DNA of 64,000 bases from Streptomyces sp. P9-A2 (lineage in GTDB: Bacteria; Actinomycetota; Actinomycetes; Streptomycetales; Streptomycetaceae), in assembly GCF_036634175.1 (NCBI RefSeq), contig NZ_JAZIFX010000001.1:992001-1056000 (forward strand), in the 5' to 3' direction. Every line of letters starts with the position of its first letter. Within the stretch, counting starts at the first letter, position 1. Positions 42,881 to 51,982 of the stretch are shown here, in pieces. The position numbers and the translations under genes are program-made. The notes under the pieces are model-generated. The model was not told the DNA's origin and ran no database searches. It saw only the letters and a program-made list of their open reading frames with translations.

Positions 42881-45874
42881 TCAGGTGGCCCCGCGCTGCC
42901 GCAGCGTCGAACCGGACCGGCCCTTCACGACGGCGAGCTGGGCGTGGATCCGTCGGCGCAGATCGGCGACATGGCTGACGATGCCCACGCTGCGGTCGCG
43001 TTCGCGCAGGGAGTCCAGGACGTCCAGTACCTCGTCGAGGGTCTGGTCGTCGAGGCTGCCGAAGCCCTCGTCGATGAAGAGGGTGTCCAGCCGGACCCCG
43101 CCGGCCTCGTCGGTGACGACGTCGGCGAGACCCAGGGCGAGGGCGAGCGAGGCGAAGAAGGTCTCGCCGCCCGAGAGGGTCGCGGTGTCCCGCTCCCGGC
43201 CGGTCCACGCGTCCACGACGTGCAGCCCGAGGCCGCTGCGGCCGCGCCCGGTGCGGTCGTCGGAGTGCACCAGGGTGTAGCGGCCGGACGACATGCGGTG
43301 CAGTCGCGCGGTCGCCGCGGCGGCGACCTGTTCCAGACGGGCGGCCAGGACGTAGGACTCCAGGCGCATCCTGCGTTCGTTGGCGGCCGAGGTGCCGGCG
43401 GTGAGGCCCGCCATGCGGGCCACCCGGTCGTACTCGTCGCGCAGTGGTGCCAGCCGGTGCACGGAGGCGGTGGCCCGCGTGGAGAGGCGGTCGAGTTCGG
43501 CGCAGCGGCGGGCGGCGGCGTCGCGCGCGGAGGCCGCTTCACGCACCCTGCGGTCCGCGTCCTCGGCGGTGCGCTGCGCGGCGGCGAGGCCGGCGGGTGG
43601 CTGCTGGGCGGCGGCCACGGTGTCGGACTCGGCGAGCACCGCGCGTACGGCTGCCTCCTCCTGCTGCCAGGCGTCCAGTCGGTGCTGCAGTGCGCGGCGG
43701 GTGGCCGCGTCGAGCAGTGCCTCGGCCGCCGCCCGCGGGGTGTCGAAGCCGGCCCTGAAGGCGGCGTCCGCGAGCCTGGCGTCGGCCTGCTTGAGCCGCT
43801 GCGCGGTGCCCTCGGCGAGCCGGACGGCGTCGGCGGCGTCGGCGAACCACGCGGTGTCGCGCTCCAGTTGGGCGGCGCGCGCGGTCACACTGTCCGCGGC
43901 GCCCCGCGCCTTGGACAACTCCTCCTCCAGCGAGGCCTGTTCCTGGTCGAGGCGCTCGCGGACACCCGCCCGCGCGGCGGTCCGGACCGCCGCCTCACGC
44001 TGTGCGGTCAGCCGCCGCTCGTGTTCGTGCTCCGCCTGCCGCAGCTGTTCCCGCGCGGAGTGCAGCACGGAGGCCGCATCCCGGGCCCGCGCGTACTGCT
44101 CCTCCAACTTCGCTACCTCGTGGACGAGTCGGCCGGTCGGCGTGTCCCCCGCCTCCGCTCCGGCGGCGGCCAGCGCCTCGCGGACGACGCCGAGGCGCCG
44201 TTCATGACCGGTACGGCGTTCCTCAGCGCTCTGGTGGGCGGCGAGGGCGCGCTCCTCCGCCTCGCGGTCGACGTGGCCGGCGTCCTTGCGGGCGGGTGCG
44301 GGGTGTTCGACGGCACCGCAGACCATGCAGGGTGTGCCGTCGGTGAGGTTAGCGGCGAGTTCGGCGGCGATGCCGGCCAGTCGCTGTTCCTTGAGGTCGA
44401 GCCAGTGCTGCTTGGCCGCGAGTGCCTGCTCCCGGGCCCGGCGGGCCTGCTCGGCGGCGCGGTCGGTGTCCCCGGCCAGTTGGTCCCGCAGCCGTGCGGC
44501 GTTCAGCCGCTTGTGCGCGGGGTCGCGCCGCACCGCGAGTTCACCGGCCGTGGTCGCGGCCTCCTGCGCGGACTCGATGCGGGCCTGGAGTCCGCTCCGG
44601 GTCTCCTCCCAGCCGGTGAGCCAGGTGTCCGACTCGTCCAGTACGTCGTCGTCGGCGCGCTCCTGGCGGTCCAGGCCGGCCCGTTCGTCAAGGAGTTCGG
44701 CGAGCCGGCGCTCGGCGCGGCGGGCCGACTCGAGGCCGCCCAGTTCCTCGGCGGCCCGGCGCGCGGCAGCCGTGAGCCCGGCCGCGCCCGCCTCCCTGTA
44801 CGCCTCGGGGAGCACGGCACGCGTGCGCGCCTCGACGGCGGCCGCCTCCCGGTGTTCGGCGTCGGCGGACTCCCGCAGTTCCAGGGCGGGGGCCACCGCC
44901 TCGGCCCTGCGGGAGCGGTCCAGGAGCGTCTGCGCCTCCTGCCGGGCGCCGTCTCCCTCCGCCAGCCGCGCCGCGCGCTCCCGCGCCTCGGCGAACCGCC
45001 GTTGCAGCCGGTCCCGTTCGCGGGCCTCGTCCAGTGACCGGTCGGCGGCGGCCTGCGCGGATTCGGCGGCGACGAGACGGCAGCGGGCGACGGTGAGCTG
45101 TTCGCGGGCGGTGCTGCGGGCGACGGCGGCCGCGGTCAGCACACTCTCGGCCAGTCCCGGCTCGCCCGGCGCGAGGCCGTCGAGGGGCATGGCCTCGCCG
45201 GCGGCCTGCTGCATCCGGTGCGCGTCGGCGAGCAGCTCCGCGTCGCCGTCCCGTACCCGGGACTCGGTGGCGCGGCGGCGCTCCGCGAGGTGTTTCTCCA
45301 CGTCGGCGAAGCGTCGGGTGTCGAAGAGCCGGCCGAGCAGCTTGCCGCGCGCCTCGGCGTCGGCGCGCAGGAACCGCGCGAAATCACCCTGGGGCAGGAG
45401 GACGACCTGGCAGAACTGCTCCCGGCTCATGCCCAGGAGCTGGGTGACCTCCTCGCCGACCTCCTGGTGGGAGCGGCTGAGATCCTTCCATGACCGGGCC
45501 GCCGGGTCGTACTCGCGCAGCCAGGTCTGCGCCTTGTCGAGGGTGGTGCCGGTGCCGCGCTTCTTCGGTCGCTGCCAGGGCGGTTGCCGGGTGACCTCGA
45601 GCCGGCGTCCGGCGACGGTGAGGTCGAGGGTGACCTCGGTGCGGACGGCGGGGGCGGCGTGGTCGCTGCGCAGCGTCATGCCCTGCCCGCTCTGCCGGGC
45701 GCCGGGGACGGATCCGTACAGGGCGTAGCAGACGGCGTCGAGTATCGAGGTCTTGCCGGCGCCGGTGGGGCCGTGCAGCAGGAAGAGGCCCGCGGCGGAC
45801 AGTGCGTCGAAGTCGACGGTGAGCGAGCCGCCGAAGGGGCCGAAGGCGGTGAGGTCGAGCCGGTGCAGTCTCAC
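42881..45874 (-). CDS. sbcC: Nuclease SbcCD subunit C (Rad50-like ATPase)
   Basis: A 997-residue SMC/Rad50-type ATPase. Walker A is GPTGAGKTS near residue 34 and the C-terminal half has the signature LSGGETFFASLALALGLADV and Walker B LFIDEGFGSLD. Between them are two long coiled coils joined by the zinc hook CMVC at about 514-517. With SbcD it opens hairpins and trims DNA ends in repair. GTG 45874 overlaps the sbcD stop as GTGA. Standard length and complete motifs. Confidence 0.93.
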   Translation of the reverse strand: MRLHRLDLTAFGPFGGSLTVDFDALSAAGLFLLHGPTGAGKTSILDAVCYALYGSVPGARQSGQGMTLRSDHAAPAVRTEVTLDLTVAGRRLEVTRQPPWQRPKKRGTGTTLDKAQTWLREYDPAARSWKDLSRSHQEVGEEVTQLLGMSREQFCQVVLLPQGDFARFLRADAEARGKLLGRLFDTRRFADVEKHLAERRRATESRVRDGDAELLADAHRMQQAAGEAMPLDGLAPGEPGLAESVLTAAAVARSTAREQLTVARCRLVAAESAQAAADRSLDEARERDRLQRRFAEARERAARLAEGDGARQEAQTLLDRSRRAEAVAPALELRESADAEHREAAAVEARTRAVLPEAYREAGAAGLTAAARRAAEELGGLESARRAERRLAELLDERAGLDRQERADDDVLDESDTWLTGWEETRSGLQARIESAQEAATTAGELAVRRDPAHKRLNAARLRDQLAGDTDRAAEQARRAREQALAAKQHWLDLKEQRLAGIAAELAANLTDGTPCMVCGAVEHPAPARKDAGHVDREAEERALAAHQSAEERRTGHERRLGVVREALAAAGAEAGDTPTGRLVHEVAKLEEQYARARDAASVLHSAREQLRQAEHEHERRLTAQREAAVRTAARAGVRERLDQEQASLEEELSKARGAADSVTARAAQLERDTAWFADAADAVRLAEGTAQRLKQADARLADAAFRAGFDTPRAAAEALLDAATRRALQHRLDAWQQEEAAVRAVLAESDTVAAAQQPPAGLAAAQRTAEDADRRVREAASARDAAARRCAELDRLSTRATASVHRLAPLRDEYDRVARMAGLTAGTSAANERRMRLESYVLAARLEQVAAAATARLHRMSSGRYTLVHSDDRTGRGRSGLGLHVVDAWTGRERDTATLSGGETFFASLALALGLADVVTDEAGGVRLDTLFIDEGFGSLDDQTLDEVLDVLDSLRERDRSVGIVSHVADLRRRIHAQLAVVKGRSGSTLRQRGAT

Positions 45875-47034
45875 CGCGCCACCTCCCGTACGGCCTCGTC
45901 GGCGCGGACCGCGTCGATGGCGTCCCGCAGGACGGCCCGCTCCCGTTCGTCGGGGCCGGCACCGCGCACATGGGCCACGAAGTCCTCCGCGATCTGCTGG
46001 TTGTCGCGGCCGGCGAGGCGGTGGGCGTAGGACACCGCGGGGTCGCCGGGCGCGCGTTCGGGTTCGAAGACGAGGCTGAGGGTGTGCGGGAAGCGTTCGG
46101 TGAGCCGGGCCATGGGGTCGGCCGGGCGGACCGGGTCGGTGAGGGTGGCCTCGACCCACGCCTCGCGGTGCGGCTCGAGCCCGGGGTCGGCGAGCAGCTC
46201 CTCCAGGGGGCCGCGGATCCGGGCGAGGGCGCGCGGCACCGGGCAGTCGATCCGCTCGGCGGTGACGTCGCCGTCGGCGGCCAGGTCAACGAGCCACATG
46301 CTCTTGCGGTGGTCCGCCTCGGAGAAGGAGTACGGGAGGGGGGAGCCGGAGTAGCGCACGCGCTCGGTGAGGGTCTGACAGCCGTGCAGATGCCCGAGCG
46401 CCACGTAGTCGATGCCGTCGAACACTGTGGCGGGTACGGCGGCGACCCCGCCGACGGTGATGTCCCGCTCGCTGTCGCTCGGTGCGCCGCCGGTGACGAA
46501 GGCGTGCGCGAGAACGACCGAGCGGGTACCGCGCGGGCGGGCGGCGAGGTCGGCGCGGACCCGGTCCATGGCGGCGGCGAGCACTGCCTCGTGGCCGGCC
46601 TTCTCCACCCCGAACTCGTCCTTGACCAGGGCCGGTTCCAGATAGGGCAGTCCGTAGAAGGCGACGTCCCCGTGGCTGTCGGACAGCATCACGGGGGTGC
46701 CGCTCGCCGAGGGGTCGGTCCGCAGATGGATGCCCGCGCGCCCGATGAGTCCGGCGCCGACGCCGAGACGGCGGGCCGAGTCGTGGTTGCCGGAGATCAT
46801 CACCGTCGGCACGCCCAGGCCGGCGAGGCGGTGCAGGGCGTCGTCGAACAGCTCCACCGCGGCGAGTGGCGGCACGGCACGGTCGTACACGTCTCCCGAC
46901 ACGACCACCGCGTCGACGGCGTGCTCGCGCACGGTCGCCACGAGGTGGCCGATGAAATCGGCCTGGGCACCGAGCATGCCGACCCGGTGGAACGCCCGGC
47001 CCAGGTGCCAGTCGGAAGTGTGCAGCAGTCTCAT
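45871..47034 (-). CDS. sbcD: Nuclease SbcCD subunit D (Mre11-like)
   Basis: A 387-residue Mn2+-dependent nuclease. The metallophosphoesterase motifs are complete: SDWHLGR near 7-13, SGDVYDR near 46, SGNHDSARR near 80, LAHAF near 175 and LGHLHG near 214. It pairs with SbcC; the overlap of its stop with the sbcC start ensures matched synthesis. ATG 47034 is the conserved start (RLLHTSDWHLG). A TTGTGA hexamer lies about 55 bp upstream in an AT-richer patch and may be the promoter. Confidence 0.94.
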   Translation of the reverse strand: MRLLHTSDWHLGRAFHRVGMLGAQADFIGHLVATVREHAVDAVVVSGDVYDRAVPPLAAVELFDDALHRLAGLGVPTVMISGNHDSARRLGVGAGLIGRAGIHLRTDPSASGTPVMLSDSHGDVAFYGLPYLEPALVKDEFGVEKAGHEAVLAAAMDRVRADLAARPRGTRSVVLAHAFVTGGAPSDSERDITVGGVAAVPATVFDGIDYVALGHLHGCQTLTERVRYSGSPLPYSFSEADHRKSMWLVDLAADGDVTAERIDCPVPRALARIRGPLEELLADPGLEPHREAWVEATLTDPVRPADPMARLTERFPHTLSLVFEPERAPGDPAVSYAHRLAGRDNQQIAEDFVAHVRGAGPDERERAVLRDAIDAVRADEAVREVAR

Positions 47035-47175
47035 GACCCCCGAGAGTAACGGCCGGGTCCGACAGCGCGGCTAAAAACTCCTGTATCACCCCGTCACAAC
47101 CGAAGCCCCTTATGACCGTTATGCACCAGAAGCGAACGGTGTGACGTCGTGAGCCGATGGGGCGTGCGGTCGCGG

Positions 47176-47802
47176 TCACACGTCGCCGTATGTCTCGCCG
47201 CCCGGTTCGAAGCGGGCGGTACCGGCGGTCGCGTCCGCGAGCCAGGACCGGAAGCGGTCCACGTCGGTGTCCGGGAGGGCGATCTCGATCGTGACCTCTT
47301 CGCCGTAGCGCACGTCCCGCACCTCGCGCCCCGTCGAGCGCAGGTCGTTCTGGACCTTGCCGGCCCGCTGGTGGTCGACGGTCACCGTGGCCAGCCGGAA
47401 CCGGCGCCGGGTGAGCGTGCCGACGCTGTCCAGCGCCTCGCCGACGGTCCCGCCGTACGCGCGGATGAGCCCGCCCGCGCCGAGTTTGATGCCGCCGTAG
47501 TAGCGGGTGACGACGGCGACGACGTAGCGCATGTCGCGGCGCAGCAGCATCTGCAGCATGGGGACGCCCGCGGTGCCCCCGGGTTCGCCGTCGTCGCTGG
47601 CCTTCTGGACGGAGGCGTCCGCGCCGATGACGTACGCCCAGCAGTTGTGGGTGGCGTCGGCGTGCTCCTTGCGGACGGCGGCGACGAACTCCCGCGCCTC
47701 CTGCTCGGTGGCCGCCGGGGCGAGCGCGCACCGGAAGCGGGAGCGGTTGATCTCGGTCTCGTGCACACCCGCGCGGGCGACGGTGCGGTACTCGTCCTGC
47801 AT
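47176..47802 (-). CDS. YigZ/IMPACT family protein
   Basis: A 208-residue member of the YigZ family, which shares the IMPACT domain. The signature NCWAYVIG...SDDGEPGGTAG is near 54-80 and VVTRYYGGIKLGAGGLIRAYG near 97-117. The bacterial function is unsettled; a role in translation regulation has been proposed because of the IMPACT and EF-G-like folds. Standard length. It stands alone between sbcCD and sixA on the same strand. Confidence 0.9.
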   Translation of the reverse strand: MQDEYRTVARAGVHETEINRSRFRCALAPAATEQEAREFVAAVRKEHADATHNCWAYVIGADASVQKASDDGEPGGTAGVPMLQMLLRRDMRYVVAVVTRYYGGIKLGAGGLIRAYGGTVGEALDSVGTLTRRRFRLATVTVDHQRAGKVQNDLRSTGREVRDVRYGEEVTIEIALPDTDVDRFRSWLADATAGTARFEPGGETYGDV

Positions 47803-47864
47803 CCGGCCAGCCTATGCGCAGCCGTCCGGGCGGGCCGCCCCGGCCGGGAGGGTGCGGAAGGCGC

Positions 47865-48452
47865 CTACCGCGCGGGGCCCCGGGGCACGGTCATCGCGGT
47901 CAGCAGGGCGGTGCCGGGGGCGAGGTCCGGCCAGGCGGCGCCGCGCCAGGACAGCACGGCGACCGCCGAGGTCGGGAACTTCACGCGGACCCGGTCAAGG
48001 GTGCCGTCCGCGCCGTCGCCGGCCAGGGCCAGGACGAGGTCGGCCAGGCCCGGGTTGTGGCCGACCAGCAGCAGGGTGCCGACGTCGGCGGGCGCCTCGC
48101 GCACCACGGCCAGCAGTCCGGGGACCCCGGCGGCGTACAGCCGGGACTCGTACCGGACCGGCGGGGGCGTGTTCCACTCCGCCGCCGCCAGTTCCCAGGT
48201 CTGGTGGGCGCGTACGGCGGTGGAGCACAGGACGAGGTCGGGCGTGCCGACGGTGCCGGCGATCGCGCGTCCGGCGGCGGGCGCGTCGCGCTCGCCACGC
48301 GCGGCGAGCGGACGGTCCCGGTCGGGCACGCCCTCGGGCCAGGCCGACTTGGCGTGCCGCAGCACCACCAGCCGGCGCGAGGGAGCGGCCCCGCCCGGCC
48401 GGGTGAACCCAGGGCGTCCCACGGGCCCGGGTTCGCCGGGGAGCCCGGTCAT
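47865..48452 (-). CDS. SixA-type phosphohistidine phosphatase
   Basis: A 195-residue member of the histidine phosphatase superfamily. The RHG-equivalent motif is LVVLRHAKSAWPEG near 28 with the catalytic histidine, and LLLVGHNPGLADLV near 128 gives the second histidine. Such proteins remove phosphate from phosphohistidine. The first 25 residues are Gly/Pro-rich and may not be translated; an internal start is possible. The ATG overlaps the stop of the upstream gene as ATGA. Confidence 0.85.
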   Translation of the reverse strand: MTGLPGEPGPVGRPGFTRPGGAAPSRRLVVLRHAKSAWPEGVPDRDRPLAARGERDAPAAGRAIAGTVGTPDLVLCSTAVRAHQTWELAAAEWNTPPPVRYESRLYAAGVPGLLAVVREAPADVGTLLLVGHNPGLADLVLALAGDGADGTLDRVRVKFPTSAVAVLSWRGAAWPDLAPGTALLTAMTVPRGPAR

Positions 48453-49216
48453 GTCAGGGACCCCAGGTCCCGGGTGAGGTCGAGGCCGAGCAGCCGGTCG
48501 GCGTAGGCGTACGTCTCGAAACGGGCGCCGTCCGGCACCTCCGGATCCTGCTCCACCGCGCGGAGCACGCGGAGCATCCCGGCCGCGTCCAGGTCGTCCT
48601 CCCAGGCGGTGCGCAGGTCCACGCGCACCGTGTCGGGTACGGGCCGCGAGGGCCGGTGCGCCCAGGCGGCGACCGCGCCGCGCCAGCGCCCGAGGGTGTC
48701 CGCGGCCTCGTCCAGGGCGGCCGGGTCGAGCCTCAGCGGGCTGCTCCTGGGATGCGTGAGCAGGGCGAGCCGCAGGACGGCCGGCTCGGTGGGGCGGTTC
48801 GGGGCGACGGGGCCGGTGGCACCGGTGCCGTCCGGTGCGTCACCCAGCCCTTCCTGGTGGACGGGTGCGACGGCGACACGGACTCCGTCGGGTGTCGCGC
48901 CGCCCTCGCTCACCACGTGCAGGACCTGGGCCTCCCCCAGCCCTGCGCCGGCGGCATCCCGGCCGTTCTCGAAGGGCCGTACGCCGAGGGCGGCGCCCGC
49001 CGCGCGCAGTTCGGGCAGATCCCGTTCTCCGTCGAGCAGCGCCCACACCGGGGTGCCGCCGAGTTCCAGGGCGCGCACGAGCAGGTCGGCGACGAGCAGC
49101 ACGCGCAGGTTCGTCGGATCGAACCCGCGCGTGTGGGCCTCGACGCGGGTGAGGCCCCGCCGGGCGGGGGTGGCGTCCACGAGTTCGCCGGTCCGGGCGT
49201 CGGTGATGCGCAGCAC
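48449..49216 (-). CDS. Conserved hypothetical protein
   Basis: I do not recognise this 255-residue protein. It opens VLRITDARTGELVDA and contains TNLRVLLVADLLVRALELGG, which faintly recalls the N-terminal Rossmann part of class I aminoacyl-tRNA synthetases (the CysS/MshC type), but I see no HIGH or KMSKS motif. The C-terminal half (PLRLDPAALDEAADTLGRW) looks helical. GTG 49216 starts the protein-like part of the frame. It overlaps the sixA start by four bases, so the two are coupled. Soluble, cytoplasmic. Confidence 0.6.
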   Translation of the reverse strand: MLRITDARTGELVDATPARRGLTRVEAHTRGFDPTNLRVLLVADLLVRALELGGTPVWALLDGERDLPELRAAGAALGVRPFENGRDAAGAGLGEAQVLHVVSEGGATPDGVRVAVAPVHQEGLGDAPDGTGATGPVAPNRPTEPAVLRLALLTHPRSSPLRLDPAALDEAADTLGRWRGAVAAWAHRPSRPVPDTVRVDLRTAWEDDLDAAGMLRVLRAVEQDPEVPDGARFETYAYADRLLGLDLTRDLGSLT

Positions 49217-49378
49217 GAGGCGAGCGTAAGCGCACAAGCGGGCCCGCGCAGTCATCTCGCACGCTTTTCGGGAACACCGTGGCATTGGGCGTACCCGCGG
49301 CGCCGGGAATCACCCCGCGCTCCGGTTCGTTGCCCGCAGGACAGCTCCCTCACGACTACGACGCTCCAGGAGGCCCCG

Positions 49379-49786
49379 GTGTACGGCGACGAGGCAACGG
49401 TCCGCAAGATCCTCACCGGGCTCGACGACACCTGGGCCGTGGTGGGCCTGTCGTCGAACCGGCAGCGCGCGGCGTACGGCGTCGCCCAGGTACTGCAGCG
49501 TTTCGGCAAGCGAGTGGTGCCGGTGCATCCGAAGGCCGAGACGGTGCACGGCGAGCAGGGGTACGCCTCGCTCGCGGACATCCCCTTCGAGGTGGACGTC
49601 GTCGACGTGTTCGTGAACAGCGAACTGGCCGGAGCGGTCGCGGACGAGGCCGTCGCCAAGGGCGCGAAGGCGGTGTGGTTCCAGCTCGACGTCGTCGATG
49701 AGGCGGCCTACGAGCGGACCCGTGCGGCGGGCCTGGACATGGTGATGGATCGCTGCCCGGCGATCGAGATACCGCGCCTGGGTTAG
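49379..49786 (+). CDS. CoA-binding domain protein
   Basis: A 135-residue protein of the CoA-binding (YccU-like) family with a Rossmann fold. WAVVGLSSNRQRAAYGVAQV near 19-38 is the nucleotide-binding loop, followed by PVHPKAETVHGEQGY and a DMVMDRCPAIEIP ending, which is typical. Its biochemical role is not established. GTG 49379 follows AGGAGG at six bases. It is divergent from the hypothetical gene. Confidence 0.88.
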   Translation: MYGDEATVRKILTGLDDTWAVVGLSSNRQRAAYGVAQVLQRFGKRVVPVHPKAETVHGEQGYASLADIPFEVDVVDVFVNSELAGAVADEAVAKGAKAVWFQLDVVDEAAYERTRAAGLDMVMDRCPAIEIPRLG

Positions 49787-49920
49787 GGTCAATGCCACTG
49801 ACTTAACGGCGCGCGCGAGCCTTTGACCTGTGGCGATGTCCTCACTGGCGAGCTCTGGAAGGCTGCAAAGTCACCGGCATTGAGGTTAGGGCCGGCCGGG
49901 GGCCGTGTCGGTGACAGGCT

Positions 49921-50106
49921 TCAGGGCCGGGGTCCCGCGAGACCTGGGGCGCCCCACACCGGGAACCGGCGGGCCAGATCGGCCTCGATGCGCAGGTCGT
50001 CCTCGAGGAGCGCCCTGCTCTGAAGTTCCAACGCGTTGTCGCGCCGCTCCGTTCCATCGGGGAGCGGCGCGAAGGGGCAGAAGCTGCCGCGCTTGCGGAG
50101 AACCAT
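49921..50106 (-). CDS. Small protein duplicating the PspAB C-terminus (61 aa)
   Basis: An intact 61-codon frame begins with an ATG overlapping the pspAB stop (TGATG) and encodes a diverged copy of the last 58 or so residues of PspAB: KRGSF against KRGTF, RDNALELQSRALLEDDLRIE against RDNALELQVAALLKNDLRIE, and RFPVWGAPGLAG against WFPVWGAPGMEG. Substitutions preserve charge and pattern, which hints that it may be translated by coupling. Equally it may be a decaying remnant of a tandem gene. It could bind whatever the PspAB C-terminus binds. Confidence 0.6.
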   Translation of the reverse strand: MVLRKRGSFCPFAPLPDGTERRDNALELQSRALLEDDLRIEADLARRFPVWGAPGLAGPRP

Positions 50107-50696
50107 CAGCCCTCCATGCCCGGCGCACCCCACACGGGGAACCAGCGCGACAGATCTTCCTCGATCCGAAGATCGTTCTTAAGCAGGGCAGCGACCTGTA
50201 GTTCAAGGGCGTTGTCTCGTTTCTCCTGACCGGGGCGTATACACACTGGATAAAAGGTGCCGCGCTTGTAGAGGTAAACCAGTGCCAGGGCCCGGTGGTC
50301 CGCTGTGGCCCGGAACCCGACCAGGGAGCAGAGGAGTTGCGGGCCGAAGCCCGCGTCCTGGAGGAGCGTGTTGACGGCATGCAGATCGTTGACCAGTGAG
50401 GCGGTGTCGTCGGCCGTGTGATGGACGAGGAGCCACGTGTACCCGTACGCGTCCTTGGTGTACTCGACGGGTGTGCCGCCCCGGCCGGTGTCGGCGTCGA
50501 GCAGTTCCCGTACCTCCTGCTGGAGCCGGTCGAACGCGCCGCCCTCCACGCTCGCGAAGCAGACCGATCCGGTCCCGGTCGGAGTGAACCCCGCCCCCGC
50601 CTGCACGGTGATCGCGGCCGAGGGCAGACTGAAGAGCTGGTCGAGGTCCGGGCGAACCGGCTTGCTGCGGCCGAGGATGGTGTCCAGGAGCCCCAC
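50106..50696 (-). CDS. pspAB: PspA-associated protein PspAB
   Basis: A 196-residue soluble protein of the actinobacterial PspAB family, known as the partner of HtpX. The conserved opening GLLDTILGRSKPVRPDLDQLF and the end RFPVWGAPG-type block (WFPVWGAPGMEG) are plain. The family is linked to the phage-shock/membrane-stress response; its exact activity is unknown to me. It starts 22 bp after htpX on the same strand, so they form an operon. Its 3' end is duplicated immediately downstream. Confidence 0.85.
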   Translation of the reverse strand: MGLLDTILGRSKPVRPDLDQLFSLPSAAITVQAGAGFTPTGTGSVCFASVEGGAFDRLQQEVRELLDADTGRGGTPVEYTKDAYGYTWLLVHHTADDTASLVNDLHAVNTLLQDAGFGPQLLCSLVGFRATADHRALALVYLYKRGTFYPVCIRPGQEKRDNALELQVAALLKNDLRIEEDLSRWFPVWGAPGMEG

Positions 50697-50718
50697 GGCG
50701 CGGCACCTCCATGGATCG

Positions 50719-51633
50719 TCAGGCCCGGCCGAGCTGGGCCGAGATCCGGCCGAGCTGGTCGAGGCGCTGTTCGAGGGTGGGGTGGGAGGAGAGCAGCCGG
50801 CTCAGGCTCTCCCCGGAGGAGAAGGCCGGTGCGAACCAGAAGGCGTTGAACGGCTCTGCCCGGCGAAGATCCTTCGTCGGGATCCTCGCCATCTCGCCGG
50901 TCACCTTGGTGAGCGCGGACGCGAGTGCGGACGGACGGCCGGTGAGCAACGCCGCGGAACGGTCGGCGGACAGTTCGCGGTAGCGGGACAGCAGCCGGGT
51001 CAGCAGGAAGCTGATCACGTACACGACGGCACTGACCAGCGGAATCAGGAGTGCCACGACGGCGGTGGTGCTGTCGCGGCTGGTGCGGCCGAGCCCGGTG
51101 TAGAACGCGACGCGGGTCATGACACCGGCCAGCACACCCAGGAACGACGCGATGGTCATCACGGCGACGTCCCGATGGGCGACGTGCGACAGCTCATGGG
51201 CGAGGACGCCCTCCAGCTCCTCCGGTTCCAGGCGCCGGAGCAGACCCGTGGTGACGCATACAAGGGCCGTCCTCTCGTTGCGGCCGGTGGCGAAGGCGTT
51301 CGGCAGGTCACTGTCGGCGATCGCCACCCGCGGCTTGGGAATATCGGCGAGGGCACAGACGCGGTCCACGGTGCCGTGCAGCCCGGGAGCCTGCTCGGGG
51401 GTGACCTCGCGCGCCCCCATACTGAAGGCCGCGATCCGGTCACTGAACCAGAACTGCGCGATGAACAGGACGCCCGCGATCAGCAGGATGACGGGCCACG
51501 CGTTCTTCAGGAGGGCCAGCAGAACGCCGACGAAGACCACATAGAGCAGCCCGATCAAGAACATCGTCGTCACCATGCGGGTGGTGAGTCCTCGGTCCGG
51601 GGCGTACCGCGACTGCGACCGGGTCTTGGGCAT
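50719..51633 (-). CDS. htpX: Membrane zinc metalloprotease HtpX
   Basis: A 304-residue integral membrane protease that helps clear damaged membrane proteins. Two N-terminal helices (about 24-65), the zinc site LAHELSHVAHRD near 147, two further membrane helices (about 160-215) and the third ligand in RELSADRSAALLTG near 222. I choose ATG 51633, eight bases after GGAGG; GTG 51642 is in frame. It is the first gene of the htpX-pspAB unit and is divergent from the PobA-like gene. Confidence 0.92.
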   Translation of the reverse strand: MPKTRSQSRYAPDRGLTTRMVTTMFLIGLLYVVFVGVLLALLKNAWPVILLIAGVLFIAQFWFSDRIAAFSMGAREVTPEQAPGLHGTVDRVCALADIPKPRVAIADSDLPNAFATGRNERTALVCVTTGLLRRLEPEELEGVLAHELSHVAHRDVAVMTIASFLGVLAGVMTRVAFYTGLGRTSRDSTTAVVALLIPLVSAVVYVISFLLTRLLSRYRELSADRSAALLTGRPSALASALTKVTGEMARIPTKDLRRAEPFNAFWFAPAFSSGESLSRLLSSHPTLEQRLDQLGRISAQLGRA

Positions 51634-51770
51634 CCGGATCACCTCCAGCGGACATGCACTGCCTCACTGCACATCCCTCTCCTGCAAGTGTGCTCCTTCC
51701 GAGCACGACTGGGACGGGCCCGGCCCAGGTCCGGCCGCCGGACGACCGCCGAACGACCGCCTGCCGGGCG

Positions 51771-51846
51771 ACGACACGTACCGGCAGCGATGAGACGACA
51801 GGTACCGGGAGCGATGAGCGGCCCCCGAGGCGCTCATCGCTCCCGG
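51771..51846. repeat. Repeat cluster between htpX and the PobA-like gene
   Basis: A 24-bp unit (51771-51794 and 51795-51818) is repeated head to tail with two mismatches. Its second half is then repeated in inverted orientation: 51805-51820 and 51831-51846 form a perfect 16-bp inverted repeat with a 10-nt loop. It lies in the 349-bp divergent promoter region, about 140 bp from each start codon, so an operator cluster is plausible; a hairpin separating two promoters is the alternative. The rest of the gap shows nothing that I can name. Confidence 0.7.
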
Positions 51847-51982
51847 GAGGCCAAGTGCCGCAGCCGACTGCTGCCGGTCCGAGGCATGCGTTGTGCCGGT
51901 CCCGCGGGGCGTGCCGGCCCTGCCGAGGAGGCCGTGTGGCGCTGCGGTGCCAGAAGGGCCGCCGTGCCGCCATACTGACCGG

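Noticed and set aside
47100..47150. accgtt...aacggt inverted repeat upstream of sbcD as an operator
   Set aside because: Six-base arms with a 14-nt spacer are expected by chance and the site is beyond the likely promoter.
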